Notes: generated from the sequence alone by a model not told the origin. Positions 32,472-43,129 are shown, counted from the stretch's first letter. The stretch is 47,835 bases of DNA from Carex sylvatica (GCA_964058845.1 CAXKVR010000394.1:1-47835), one strand, 5' to 3'. Program-made: numbers and translations.

Positions 32472-32609
32472 GGTACCGACACCAATTGTTGCAATTGTAC
32501 CTATACTAATAGGTACTAGCACAAATTGTTGAAGTTGTACCTGTAATAGTGTGTACTGGCACCAATTGTTGCCGTTATACCTGTAATAGTTGGTACTGGT
32601 ACTAAATGT
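32472..32609. repeat. 40-bp tandem repeat, 3.4 copies
   Basis: GGTAC(C/T)(G/A)(G/A)CACCAATTGTTG and TGTACCTGTAATAGT words repeat with a 40-bp period starting at 32472, 32512 and 32552, then a partial copy at 32592. Each unit pairs GGTAC with GTACC. Confidence 0.88.
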
Positions 32610-32749
32610 ATGGCAGGGCCTGTCCCTGCCCCTCTCTCACTCGAATTGAAAGGTATAATCAATGTATACATTCTTTGCCAAAGAATTGCTTCATTCTAAA
32701 TGAAAAGTGTTTTTTCCTCCAACCAAGATCAGCTATTGTCAAAAAGTGA

Positions 32750-32889
32750 GCACCAAATTTGGTTCTCGCATTCAGCCTTCGCCCTTCTAAGTTCTCAGTT
32801 AGTCTCTCTCTCTCTCTTACTGGCACTGCCTCTTCTTCGTCTCCCCGACCCCTCTTTTCGACCCTTTCCCTGCTCCTCTCCATTATTAG
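32750..32889 (+). other. Possible 5'-untranslated first exon of the rps10 locus
   Basis: A pyrimidine-rich stretch with a (TC)9 run (32799-32817) ends in CATTATTA/GTAAGCG, a good donor. The nearest matching acceptor before rps10 is TTCTTCGCAG at 34160. Nuclear copies of transferred organelle genes often have a leader exon and intron upstream. This is a proposal only; no transcript data. Confidence 0.3.
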
Positions 32890-34182
32890 TAAGCGCCTCT
32901 TTCCTCCTCCCTCGTTCTCTTTGATTGGGTTATTGCCTTTTGATTGTATTTGCTCCAATAGAGAGTCTTCTTCTTGGGTCATTGCTTGTACTGGCATATG
33001 TCAGCACTCAGTTGCAGTACAAATTATTGGGATTCACTTTTAAACAGTATGAAAAACTGGGTAATTTTCACATATGGAGCTCCAATTTTTTAATTTCTTT
33101 ATTTTCACGGTATTTTGGGTTCTTTTTTCAACATGATCTGATAAGTGTTGCTTAATGTGGTATTTAATAAAAGTTGTAGAGAATTTTGGTCACGAGTCTC
33201 CAGTATTGCGCTGATATCAGTTATAATATGTTCGTTCTGGTCAGATATTATATATATTGGTTCTGGACTTGTTATGAAAATATTTTTGTGGGAAATAGCT
33301 TCGATACCAATTGTTGGTAAGCCTAAATGCCTAATGCTACCTGATATTGTTGATTCAGCCTTTGTACTAGTAAGCCTAATGCTACCTGTCAGATGTGAAA
33401 AACACCATATATTTATAATTAGTTCCATAACACAAACAAGTACTATAAACAAGAGTTGAGGATTCAGTACTGTTATGTAATCATTATTCTAGTTTTTGAA
33501 CTTGCTTTGGATCTGAAATTTATTTGAATTGCGTAACTATTAATATCTCTTTTTGTTTTTATTTGACTGAATACATTGAAATTATATAGGATTTGATATG
33601 ATCAATCTATGGTCCTTTCTATTAGGAGCACTTAATTTGCTCAATTTACTGCATGAAACACTCAGTGCCACATTTTTCTGGTACTAAACCCAGCACATAT
33701 GCTCTAAGGTTGCTCCTAGTGTGCATGCATACCCTAATTATCACACAATTCCTTGTCAGATAGCCACATTAGTGAACTCTAATGGAAACAGAACTATTCA
33801 TATGTAGATGGTTTAATAGATACAATTCCTTATTGTTTCTTTTCACATCGATTTGAAATCTGATGGATCCCACTCGAAGTGATTCGTTAACCTTCTTTAC
33901 CCGAAAAATCAACAATCAACCTATGCTGTACTAGCTCTAGCACAGTCGTCTCTCTGCGACCCGATGTCTCAAATCACTACACTACTCCCCTCCATTGATT
34001 CTTAGTTTTGTTTCTCTTTGTTTTGCTGAAATTGCACATTATTCCAACAGTTAACGTGTCATCTGGTACGAACTTTCAATCAATTTTATTTTCATTTTCA
34101 TTTTAATGTGCCAATTTCAGTATGCTTTTCCTAATTATGGTGCGGTAATCTTCTTCGCAGGTGAAGGTGATTTATTGAAATA

Positions 34183-34539
34183 ATGAGCACTAAGATAGGC
34201 ATCATAATTCGATCTTTTGGCAACCTGTTTCTGGAGAAGTGCCTGTTTATGGGGCTTGTGCCAGGAACAAGAAAGGTCAATTTGCCCGACTCGAGAGTAC
34301 TGTACACCGTCTTGTGATCACGTCACATCGACAAGAAATCGAGAGAGCAATTCCAAATGACGGTCAAGAAGCAGTCTCTGGTCATGAAAACAGATTCACG
34401 AGATCTCGAAAAGAAGTTCTTCTGGTTGAAGCGGCAGTGCATTTTAGGAGCTCAGTGCGAAGTTTGTCTCCATTGCAAGACCTATTTGAATCCTGGCATG
34501 CTTCAAAAGCTCGTTTCTTCATCGACTGCCTCAGCTTGA
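34183..34539 (+). pseudogene. rps10: Nuclear copy of mitochondrial ribosomal protein S10 (rps10), interrupted by an in-frame TGA
   Basis: Small-subunit mitoribosome protein. The frame from ATG 34183 (just after a TAA) gives MSTKIGIIIRSFGNLFLEK, GLVPGTRKVNLPDSRVLYTVL, a TGA at 34315-34317 (codon 45), SRHIDKKSREQFQMTVKKQ, KTDSRDLEKKFFWLKRQCIL, GAQCEVCLHCKTYLNPGMLQ and a stop at 34537-34539; 118 codons. This matches plant mitochondrial RPS10 (family LYTVLRSPHIDKKSREQF, KKFFWLKRQ, ILGAQ). The stop replaces the family's arginine, consistent with CGA to TGA. The group II intron present in mitochondrial rps10 is absent, as expected after transfer through processed RNA. No targeting presequence precedes the ATG. 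It may be a dead copy, a base error, or one allele; the rest of the frame is well kept. Confidence 0.85.
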
Positions 34540-34606
34540 AACTGTCTGTTGAAGCAAAAGCTCATTTCTTCATTGCCCAGCTTGAAACTGCTCTGTTGGA
34601 GTGGTG
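34505..34606 (+). repeat. 51-bp tandem duplication at the rps10 3' end
   Basis: AAAAGCTCGTTTCTTCATCG and CAGCTTGAAACTG (34505-34555) are repeated as AAAAGCTCATTTCTTCATTG and CAGCTTGAAACTG (34556-34606). The unit is 17 codons long and spans the rps10 stop. Confidence 0.88.
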
Positions 34607-34803
34607 ATGCTATTTCTTTCTCTGATCTTCACTTTAATAATTAGTTTAACCTAATGCATTTCTTTTGTCTGATCTCAACGTCATTGAAGGGCACAAATGA
34701 AATTGTTCCGTGCATATTTTGAACTAATTAACCTTTTTAATATGAGGGACTAGGCTTGTTTAAGTAGCTTAACCTAATGCATTTATTGAATGTGTTAATA
34801 CAG

Positions 34804-34846
34804 GTTGACTGGTCATGGACATGGTCCCACAGATAAGAAGAAATAA
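34804..34846 (+). other. Candidate 3' exon ending LTGHGHGPTDKKK
   Basis: TGTTAATACAG at 34793-34803 is a good acceptor. The next 43 nt read, in phase 1, L-T-G-H-G-H-G-P-T-D-K-K-K then TAA (34844-34846), a composition typical of a real small-protein C-terminus. I cannot name the protein or find its other exons. It may belong to a host gene into which rps10 inserted. Confidence 0.3.
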
Positions 34847-34849
34847 GTT

Positions 34850-36239
34850 ACCTTTCCTAAATTCCTATATTGGTAGAGACAACAGTTTTTTTGTTTGAAC
34901 TAGTGTTTGTTGCTTCTATTTGGATTTTTGTTTACCCTCTTTTATCTTAATCACTGTTAATCAATTGCTTGAATCATTTGCTGTGCAATTATGTTTGAGT
35001 ATGGAGATTTTCTTAATCTGTTGAGCCTTGTGGTTTAGTTTATAGCTCTGAACTCTGATTTGGGTTCAAAATTTTTCCTTAATTAGTCTCTATTGATCTG
35101 AGAAAGGCGTACTTTGGCATTGGCATTAATTACCAGGAAATTATTTTTGGTATTATTTGAATTTGATATGGTTTTGTTAGGTGTTTTCTGGCACTCAGGA
35201 TTATCAGGTAATCAGGTTTTACTACCAACAGCATATACCTGACAAAATCATATCAAAAAGGCATTTACGTGACACAGAACCATATCAAATTATCAAGTTT
35301 ATGAGGTGCTTTTTCTTAGGTCAGTTTTTCTGTATAGGTAATTGTTCAAATCAGATTTTTTTTTTATGAATGCCATATTTATATTGTTTTAGCTAAACGT
35401 AAAAATCATTTCTAGTTTCAAATTAAACTTGAATGCAAAATAATTGACATTTATGTCAGTGAAACCAACTTTTCATTTTGATTTATAACTCCAGAAATTG
35501 AAAGTTTCTTTTTAGATTGGTTTACATTAAAATATTTGCAAAGGTACAAACACAATAACAAAAATACATACTGCAATAGGTTACTGAATACAAAACACTA
35601 GCAACGTAATTGATTCCAGCGAAGAACTCCAGAGACCAACATCAAATAGTTATAGCAATTAAGATATCAAAATAAATTGAAAAGTTATAGCTGAACATAA
35701 AGGACAGGGCCCGGGCTTTTGGATGAAATGGACAGGGGCTGGACTTTCCTTTTCGAGTTTGGTATGGACAGGGCCCGGACATGTTGTTCAAATTCCTGAA
35801 CCGGGCATGGTTTGGTCCAAAGGCCCGTCCATTAGCACCTCTAATATTTTATTATGGAACTCTTTAACTCAGTGTGTTATCTTAATGGAATATCAAAGAT
35901 CCTTTGAATTTGATAATGTGTCACTAAATAAAAGAAATGCTTCCATCTCATAAAAGAAAAATAAAAATCGTCAACAAAATTACACTAAATGCTCGAACAA
36001 ATGGACAAGGCAGAGATGTCATCAGTAGCTTGCTTCACAGCTCGAAAAGTTGAAGACAAAAGATGCAAAATAAAAAACTAATTGCTCTTAGTAAAAAAGG
36101 GTAGCAGCTACAATAACCTTTTTTCATCTGCCTTTCTAACCATTGGGATCAGAGCATGTGAAATAACCTAATTGCCCCGAATATCAACTAGTACTCTACC
36201 TCTACAAAAGAAAGAGAGTGAACATTTTGTTTCTGTACC
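34850..36239. other. Intergenic, with one hAT-type end
   Basis: Mostly AT-rich, no gene. At 35700-35848, repeats of GGACAGGGCCCGG run into GGCCCGTCCATTAGCACCTCTA, whose inverse TAGAGGTGCTAATGGACGGG looks like a hAT terminus with GC-rich subterminal repeats. A partner end was not identified. Confidence 0.5.
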
Positions 36240-38062
36240 TCATAATGAATCAAACCAAGAATCGAAGTCATCGACTTGCTTTGTTGGCACAGAGCTAGAG
36301 GAAATATCTACAGACAACTCTCCCTGCTTATCCTTTTTCACATCCATCCCAGCTTGCCCCAACAAATCATCGATCGATTCATCAAGAGTTCCAATTATAT
36401 CTTTGTTAGAAGAAACACTATCTAAAATTTGATCACCCGTTAACAAGGAAGCCTCAGCATGTAAGTCATCTAGCACATCATCCAAAGATGAACCGAGTTT
36501 CTTCACTGATAAAACAGTTGATGTATTTGTGCTATTCGTTGATCCTCTTGAGATTTTCGTTTCATCAAATGAGTTGATAAGTTTGTCAAGCTCTGTCTCC
36601 ATCGGGGATTCAGATGTAGAGGTCAAGGATTGAATCTTTTCCACAGATATATTACCAGAAGAGACATCTTCTCGCTCTGCATTGTTGCTGCCATCTATGA
36701 TTGCTGGTCTGTCCGGCTGCTGGTTGTTCTTCTTTGGTTCAGATACAAGCTGGAAAATGATAGGATAGAGAAATTAAATTAATACTATTACTAAAATTAA
36801 TTGAACACATCTGATCCCATTGGCCTTGCTTGTATCAAACACAATAATTTGTAACAGAACATTCGTCGCTGAACTAGTTTTTCTTGGAATTTTATTCTTT
36901 TTCAGGAATGAGATTTGGAACTGTTCTTAGCAGGATGCAACATACTTATCAACTGATACACCAAAAAAAAAAATCAAATTGGTTAACATGGTACCATTTC
37001 TTCCATAAACAAGTCATCTTCCATAAAAAGCCTCTGTGACGTCTTCACTTTTGAGAGTTGTCCAGCAAGTGCATTCAAATCCATTGAGAGGAACGAAACC
37101 TATACATGTATAGTGAAGCATTTTAATAACTCACAGACAACAGTATGATCTGGCAAATCTTTGGTCAAAACTAACTTCACGGGTGTAAATAACACAAAAA
37201 GCCAGATAACTATCTTAAATTTCTGATGTTAGCACTATTCATTTCATTTGTACCAATTTTGGCCCTTGTCATCGGAATTGACTAATAGAAGATTTTACAG
37301 AACCAAATTTTTGATTGAATTATCTACCAACAAAAATCTGATTTTTCCAACTTTTTGGAAACTTGTAATCATGTTTGAATATCAAGATAAGGTACCTCAT
37401 AATTGGGTGAGCTGCCATAATCATCAACAACAAAATTATCATCTTCGCACAAAGATAAAAGCATCTCTCCTTTCACGGACAACATCGAACTGGAACATTG
37501 CAAAAAATCTAGCAGATACAAAACCAAATATATTCAGTAATATGTGAAAGCTCTCTTCTGCTTACAAGACTACATTCTAGAAACAAAATCCAAAGACGAA
37601 CATATGCATTTCAGCATTTCAATTATCACCGTTTCAATGAGAATTCAGGGAAGGAAGAAAACCATTTCAATTACCAAATGCGAATTCATCAGGGAAGGAA
37701 GAAATTGGTTGGGATTGAGAGCGCGCCTGTTCGATCAGATACTGATAATCAGCCCCTTTGCTCTTGGCCAACATCTCACTCCCTTGCGCCGCCATGGAAG
37801 CCGAGCTCGATTCACCTTTCTCACCTCCCATCGCACCAGAATAATCGTCGTCTTCGTCGTCGTCATATCGATCCCAATTGGACGGGAGCTCCGGCTGACG
37901 CCGAGGCCGCGGAGCATTTCCCTTCGACTGAACTCCGGCGCCTGAGGCGGAGACGGAGGTGGAGGCCTTTTTCTTAGCGGCGATGGAGGAGGAAGACGGG
38001 TTGTTTCTCCGGCCGTGCAGAGAATGCCCTCGCTTCGACTTCGCTGTTGCTTTTGGATCCAT
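36240..38062 (-). CDS. Conserved plant protein of unknown function, 371 aa, four exons
   Basis: Exons on the minus strand: 37675-38062, 37396-37508, 36995-37099 and 36240-36749; 1116 nt, in frame throughout. The acceptor TCTGCTAG before 37508 was chosen because the nearer TTCCAG breaks the frame. Residues 1-50 are basic and Ser-rich (MDPKATAKSKRGHSLHGRRN); then ELPSNWDRYDDDEDDDYSG, LAKSKGADYQYLIEQARSQSQ, SMLSVKGEMLLSLCEDDNF, VSFLSMDLNALAGQLSKV and an acidic, Ser/Thr-rich C-terminus ending DDFDSWFDSL. The pattern resembles a plant-specific family I remember only as uncharacterised (PSNWDRY ... KSKGADYRHLI ... SFLSLNLHALAEQL). No enzyme motif, membrane segment or signal peptide is visible; the basic N-terminus could be nuclear. 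It is divergent from the methyltransferase gene, with 782 bp between the ATGs. Confidence 0.9.
37615..37708. repeat. 48-bp tandem duplication straddling an exon-intron border
   Basis: On the coding strand, TTCTTCCTTCCCTGATGAATTCGC...GGTAATTGAAATG (37708-37663) is followed by a second copy, TTCTTCCTTCCCTGAATTCTCA...GGTGATAATTGAAATG (37660-37615). The first copy contains the donor of exon 1 (37674), so the duplicate carries a second GGT-type donor inside the intron. Confidence 0.85.
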
Positions 38063-38295
38063 AACACTGACTCCAGAGAGAAGCTTCCTGTAAACAATTC
38101 CTGTAAGCAATCCTGACCGTACATATGAGATCTGATTGGTCTGTTTCAATCTGGCACGAATCTGAAAACCTAACCCTACATTCTAATAGAAACCGACCGT
38201 TCGATACGCATTAGAGTCGTGCGCCTGATGCAGCTGATTATAATTTAAATTGTACGCACGAATCGCCAAACAGATTGAACGGCTCTGTAAGCCTT

Positions 38296-38366
38296 AACAC
38301 TCCAGCTATCATACCTACGGGTTTCTCTCAAAAAAAAAAAAAAAAAAAAAAACACTCCAGCTATCA
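38296..38366. mobile_element. Poly(A) retroposon stub with 16-bp target duplication
   Basis: AACACTCCAGCTATCA occurs at 38296-38311 and 38351-38366. Between them lie TACCTACGGGTTTCTCTC and about 22 A residues. A poly(A) tail plus a long target duplication is the mark of L1-type retroposition; the insert is a 5'-truncated fragment. It lies between two divergent genes. Confidence 0.8.
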
Positions 38367-38566
38367 CCTAAAGTAATTTAAATTTTGGTTTTAGATCTTA
38401 ACCGTCAGATCTGAATTAGCACGAATATTAGAGGACCCCGTCATTACATATCGGATCGCCTTGGCCCGGATTCTGATCAGACGGTTAATATATAAACTCA
38501 AAATTTGAGTTACTTTAGAGAAACCTGAATCTGACGTTTTGGACTCGCCATTCTCTGGAGAAGTAT

Positions 38567-38760
38567 CCTCTCCATTACTGTAAAAGATTCTCCTCACTTT
38601 ACGGTTTGAGATTAACTCCCATAAGCTTTGAGATTCGGACTAGCCTAGAGGACAGTATTATTGGGCTTTTATATTCGTGTTGCGTTAAAAATAACGGTCA
38701 AGATCCACTTATTGTAAAAGATTCCTTATTACGGTACCGGGGAGGATCTGAATTCCCATT
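38567..38760. mobile_element. MITE of the GAATTCGTATCCTC family in the divergent promoter
   Basis: Left AGTATCCTCTCCATTACTG (38562) and right GGGGAGGATCTGAATTC (38740-38756), with interior AGAGGACAGTATTATTGGGC as in the copy at 47.5 kb. Its right end is about 90 bp before the methyltransferase ATG, so it probably overlaps that gene's promoter or leader. Confidence 0.7.
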
Positions 38761-38844
38761 CTCTCCTGTCGGAATCCGAATCAACCAATTCCTTCTCTGC
38801 CTCGTTAATCGTTGCGCCGCACTAGTCCCCAGCGAAGCGACGCG

Positions 38845-40464
38845 ATGCGGTTCACTGACTCGCCGGTGATCGAGCTTCCGGTCACGGGCACCGTTCTCTC
38901 TTTCGAGCAGGACAACGGGTCGATGCACGTCGGCACCTCCGTATGGCCCTGCTCTCTCGTGCTAGTCAAGTTCGTCGAGCGTTGGCTCACCCTCTCTCAT
39001 CCCGACTCTCCAAACCCTTATTCTCACCTCCTCAACTTCTCCAACAAGCGAGCTATCGAGCTAGGGTCTGGTTGCGGCCCAGCTGGGATCGGGTTAACCC
39101 TTCTCGGGTTTGATATCCTGCTAACTGATATTGCGCCCGTTATGCCCGCTCTGAAGAGGAATATAAAGAGGAACAAGAAGCATCTCAGGAAGGCACCCAA
39201 GTATGCACAGTTGTATTGGAATAATGAGAGTCAGATCCGGGCATTGGGTGCGCAGTTCGACTTCGTGGTTGCGGCGGATGTGGTTTACATGGAGGATTCA
39301 GCAGTGCAGCTGGTCGATGCCATGGAGGCGCTTCTCGCACCTGATGGTGTAGCTTTGCTCGGGTAATGCTCTACAATATACCAACTAATTAAGGACTTAA
39401 GGTGGTGTTTAGTTGAGGTCTAAAGTTTTGGTTGCAACGAGAATAGGCTATTTTTTATAACAAGCTATTCGGAACAAGCAATTCGGTGTTTGGTTGTGTT
39501 AAAATAGCGAGAATAGGGAATCAAACTTGTTTGTCTTATTAGAACAAGCTATTCTCACAAAATATTATAACAAACTTTCTAATAAGACAAACACCAATTT
39601 ACTATTCTAGCTATTCTAATATTGCTACCAAGCATACCCTGACAGTGGGGCCGTAGGGGCTTAACTCTTAAGTCACCTGGGAGGTTTAAATTTAGAGACC
39701 CAATTTTAGAGTTACGCCTGGTTACTGGCCTAATTAATCGGTGTTTGGTGAAATAACTTAGGCCAAAGCCCTCTTATTCCATGGTTTATGTCTCAACTAA
39801 AATCTGCCTAAAATTGGAGTTCTTTGTCGTTGATTGAATTAGCTATATTCGAGTCGAGATGGTGAAATTAGCTATAATTATCAGCCCGTGCCTTGCATTT
39901 TTCTGATCCAGCAATTAGGCCTCAATCAATTCTTAATTGATCAGCTAAGCTATTGTGTTATGAACTTTAGTTAGCCTGATTTTGCGTCCTGATTTAAGTT
40001 TTAGGTTATGCTAGTAGTCTCCAATGCAACTAGATACTGAACAAGCAAAGAAGCAACATAATAGGATCCTGATTTTACCAATCAGTGGATAGTAATTATT
40101 GTTGTTCCTATTTTAGTATTTTTCAAGCCCAAAAAACTTAAGACGGGCGGAGCCAGAAAATTGAGATCCAAGGCTCGATAAATAAGTGTTGTGTATTTTT
40201 ATTTTATGAGGGCTAATAGTATATTGTTTTTTGTAAAAATTAAAATTTCAATTTACCCTTTCCCCTCCATCTACTTCGGTCTCTGCTTACAAATGCATGT
40301 ATTTGTGTAATAGGTACCAGCTAAGGTCGCCAGAGGCGCATGCCGTGTTTTGGGAGAAGTTACGAAGGGTTTTCCCTACCATTGAGAAGGTACCACATGA
40401 GCACCTACACCCCGACTATGCATACGAGGAGACAGATGTTTATATAATCAAGAAACAAGCCTAA
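38845..40464 (+). CDS. METTL21-like protein methyltransferase (class I SAM-dependent)
   Basis: Two exons, 38845-39362 and 40314-40464, 669 nt, 222 aa. The donor splits a glycine codon (GG/GTAATG) and the acceptor TAATAG/GTACCAG restores it. Domain order fits lysine methyltransferase family 16 (METTL21/METTL22 type): MHVGTSVWPCSLVLVKF at residues 29-45, motif I ELGSGCGPAGIGLTLLG around 72-88 binding S-adenosylmethionine, LTDIAP (acidic motif II), and FVVAADVVYMED with the DxxY motif, then LLAPDGVALLGYQLRSPEAH. The C-terminus DVYIIKKQA is typical of the family. The substrate is unknown; mammalian relatives trimethylate lysine in Hsp70 and VCP. Upstream in-frame codons lack an ATG, so MRFTDSPV is the start. 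It is tail-to-tail with the Rab gene. Confidence 0.94.
39395..39645. mobile_element. Possible MITE in the methyltransferase intron
   Basis: Internally self-complementary around GAATAGGCTATT, TTAGAACAAGCTATTCTCAC and CTAATAAGACAAACACCAA. TTGTTTGTCTTATTAGAA (39529) and TTTCTAATAAGACAAACACC (39577) form an inverted pair. Ends GGTGGTGTTTAGTTG and the inverse of GGGTATGCTTGGTAG are only weakly alike. Confidence 0.45.
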
Positions 40465-41664
40465 ATTCCCAAAATTAATCTATGTATGTTTCTAAATTTT
40501 GAAATAGATTACAAATACCAGAGTGTAGTGCATCCGAACTTGCATAATTTGTTATTTGATGTTTTTATTAAAGTGTACCAGTGCTAGAGATTACAAGTAC
40601 CAATGGTAGAGGACATTGTGGGTCCTCATTTAAAGTTGCTGAGTTATATATAAATCTTATCATGCAATTAGAAAAATATCATTTTTTTTCTCTTTTTGAC
40701 GAATTTTCACTGTCTGTTTGATCAAAAACATATTGTTTTGACCAGCAAATCGTAATTATAACAAATTTGAACCTAATCTGATTTTATTGGTTGACAATTT
40801 TGGGGCAATGGATAGCTGGATGAGAAAAAAATGTCTCCTTGATCTAAGGAATCACTGTTTACTGAATTTTTGGTTTGTGTTAGACAATGATTCAATATGA
40901 TATGAACTAGGGCTTGATAGGAAGTTGTTAACCTACAAAGAGAGACAAATTTGCAAGCCATAATTTTTTCTTTTGAAGGAAATGGTGATAAAATGAGAAA
41001 AATGATGTAACAGTATCCACTTGATATCGTACATGATTTTTACCAAAAAAAAGAAAATATCCTACTTGATTACATATAAATTTATGTTTTTACATGCCCT
41101 GATTTTTAAATGAATAACCATAATATCTCCATCTTCAAATATTTGACTAATTCGTGCCTATTTTCTAAAAACACATGCGTTCACATCATGCTACCTATCA
41201 AATATCTGTGTAAGCAAAAAAAGAGAACATCCATTGAGGTATGAGAAGGTACAAACAAACTGTGTAATTTCCTAATATCATCTTAGTTACTAATGTTTGT
41301 TCGTAAAAAAAGCAAGAGGCAAAAAATGGTGAGATGCACTTTCTTCTACCCCATTCTTTCTTCCCTCGCCAATGATCCATCACATTTTATATCTTTGGAA
41401 GCAAAAGAAAAAAAAAATGTTTATCTCACAATTTATACTTACAGTATCTCAAAAGTAACCTTGAAAACCTGAAAAAAAAAAAAAATCTAGAACTTTGACT
41501 AGATACAAATATCAAAAGTTGCATCCTATAACACTGTGATTGACCTGTTCAACATATTTTTTTTTTCCAGCCAACAAAAAGGAATCTTTAGAAATATCAT
41601 GAATTATATGTAGAACAAAACAAAGTGTAAATTTTGCCCTATTTCTCCTTATTTAATTGTAATT
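40465..41664. other. Convergent intergenic region between the methyltransferase and Rab genes
   Basis: About 1.2 kb of AT-rich sequence that must hold both 3' UTRs. I see no additional gene, transposon ends or strong repeats. Confidence 0.6.
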
Positions 41665-43129
41665 CTAAGATGAACAGCATCCGGCCGCCTTAACCTCCGA
41701 CACATCATCCTTGGTACCTACATTAATAGTCTGACCCTTTGGTGGGGCCGACGGGTCGACACCGATATCAAGTGCCTTGCGACTAACAACATGGTATATT
41801 TGCGTAAGCACCTCAGTGAAAGCGGTCTCCACATTCAACGCCTCCAAAGCCGATGTCTCCATGAAGAAAGTGTTATGGCTCTCAGCAAATTGCTTTGCAT
41901 CCTCGACTGAGACAGCACGGAGGTGGCGCAAATCGGCCTTGTTGCCTACCAGCATCACAACAATGTTGTGTTCGGTGTGGTCCCGTAGCTCCCTCAGCCA
42001 CCGGTCCACGTTTTCGAATGTGATGTGGCGGGTCACATCATAGACTACAAGAGCACCGACTGCACCACGGTAGTATGCACTTGTGATAGCACGGTACCTG
42101 TTTCAGATAGGAATCAGAATATTTACCAATGTAAAACTACTGGCTTTCCGGAACGGGTCAATGCTGGGTCAAGCCAAACCATCTTGTCAGGTGTTTTAAT
42201 AGGGAAAATCTAAGTCTGGAATTAAGACAACAACCTTACCCATTTTACTGGTAAATTTTTTGAAGTAGTGTCTCAACAGGTTTGAAAGTGGAGAACCCAG
42301 CAGATTCCAGGGCTAGAATTATTTATATAGGTGAATATAAACTGTAGAATCCTTTAATAAAAGTTTCGAGCATTAATTAAAGTTACAATTGTAATGAAAA
42401 ACTTCAATATGTAATTTTTGTCTCTAATGAAACCAATATAAATTAAGTTCTCAAGCACACAATTATTCCATGATCTCAACCTTAAGTAGTTGCGATATTG
42501 TGACCCGTGTTTCTAGTTTGCATACGGAAACCAAAACTCTTTTACAATTTGAATTTATTGGTTTGTTCATCTTTCTAAAAGAATCAGAGGTAGAAATGTT
42601 TACATATGCGTACTTTTAGTGATACGGTTGATATTAACAAGCTCGCTTATATAATCTGATTTATGTCAGGAACTTAGATTTTGAATATAAACACAAATTA
42701 AGGAGGGATTTATAAATCTTCTCTCTTTAGCAATTTTTTTTTTTGGTATTGTCAGATTGTATTGAAAAGTCAAATTGATCATGGGTAAAAATTAATCCAC
42801 ATTTCAATTAGATGACATCACCTGATATATAATAGGTACTAAAAATTTATACCATGAACGCATTTGATTTGATTTGTTGATAGAATGGAATGATTAGAAA
42901 TATATACATACCTTTCCTGACCAGCTGTGTCCCAAACCTGAGCCTTGATGACTTTCTCATCAACTCTAATGCTCCGAGTGGCAAACTCGACCCCGATTGT
43001 CGATCTCGAATCGAGACTAAACTCGTTTCGGGAGAAGCGAGACAAGAGATTAGTCTTCCCTACACCTGAATCTCCTATAAGTACCACCTTGAACAGATAA
43101 TCATAATCTTCGTCTCCTCTATACGCCAT
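41665..43129 (-). CDS. RABA1F: Rab GTPase of the RABA1 (Rab11-like) class, closest to RABA1f
   Basis: Small GTPase directing trans-Golgi/recycling endosome traffic to the plasma membrane and cell plate. Exons 42912-43129 and 41665-42097 on the minus strand; 651 nt, 216 aa, the usual RABA length. The single intron splits the arginine of [18 protein letters not shown], the position typical of RABA genes. Motifs: P-loop GDSGVGKT (family often GKS), effector [12 protein letters not shown], switch [24 protein letters not shown], and the C-terminal prenylation motif GCCSS. The hypervariable stretch [20 protein letters not shown] matches RABA1f more than other RABA1 members. All nucleotide-binding residues, including the catalytic Gln of WDTAGQE, are intact. 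A (GA)n run lies about 115 nt before the ATG. Confidence 0.97.

Noticed and set aside
32925..33155. Hydrophobic 76-codon open frame (MGYCLLIVFAP...), possibly a targeting exon for rps10
   Set aside because: No splice join to rps10 keeps a frame, because a TAA directly precedes the rps10 ATG; no family recognised. Left as intronic sequence.
33145..33459. Overlapping 104- and 115-codon frames on opposite strands
   Set aside because: Both start at weak or alternative codons, lack domains, and lie in the presumed leader intron of the rps10 locus.
34239..34607. 122-codon frame overlapping rps10 (MPVYGACARNKKG...)
   Set aside because: It is the +2 frame of rps10. The conserved S10 residues are in the frame starting at 34183.
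37490..37585. Micro-exon of 4 or 11 nt between exons 1 and 2 of the unknown-function gene
   Set aside because: Only needed if the TTCCAG acceptor at 37490 is used. The TCTGCTAG acceptor before 37508 restores the frame without it.
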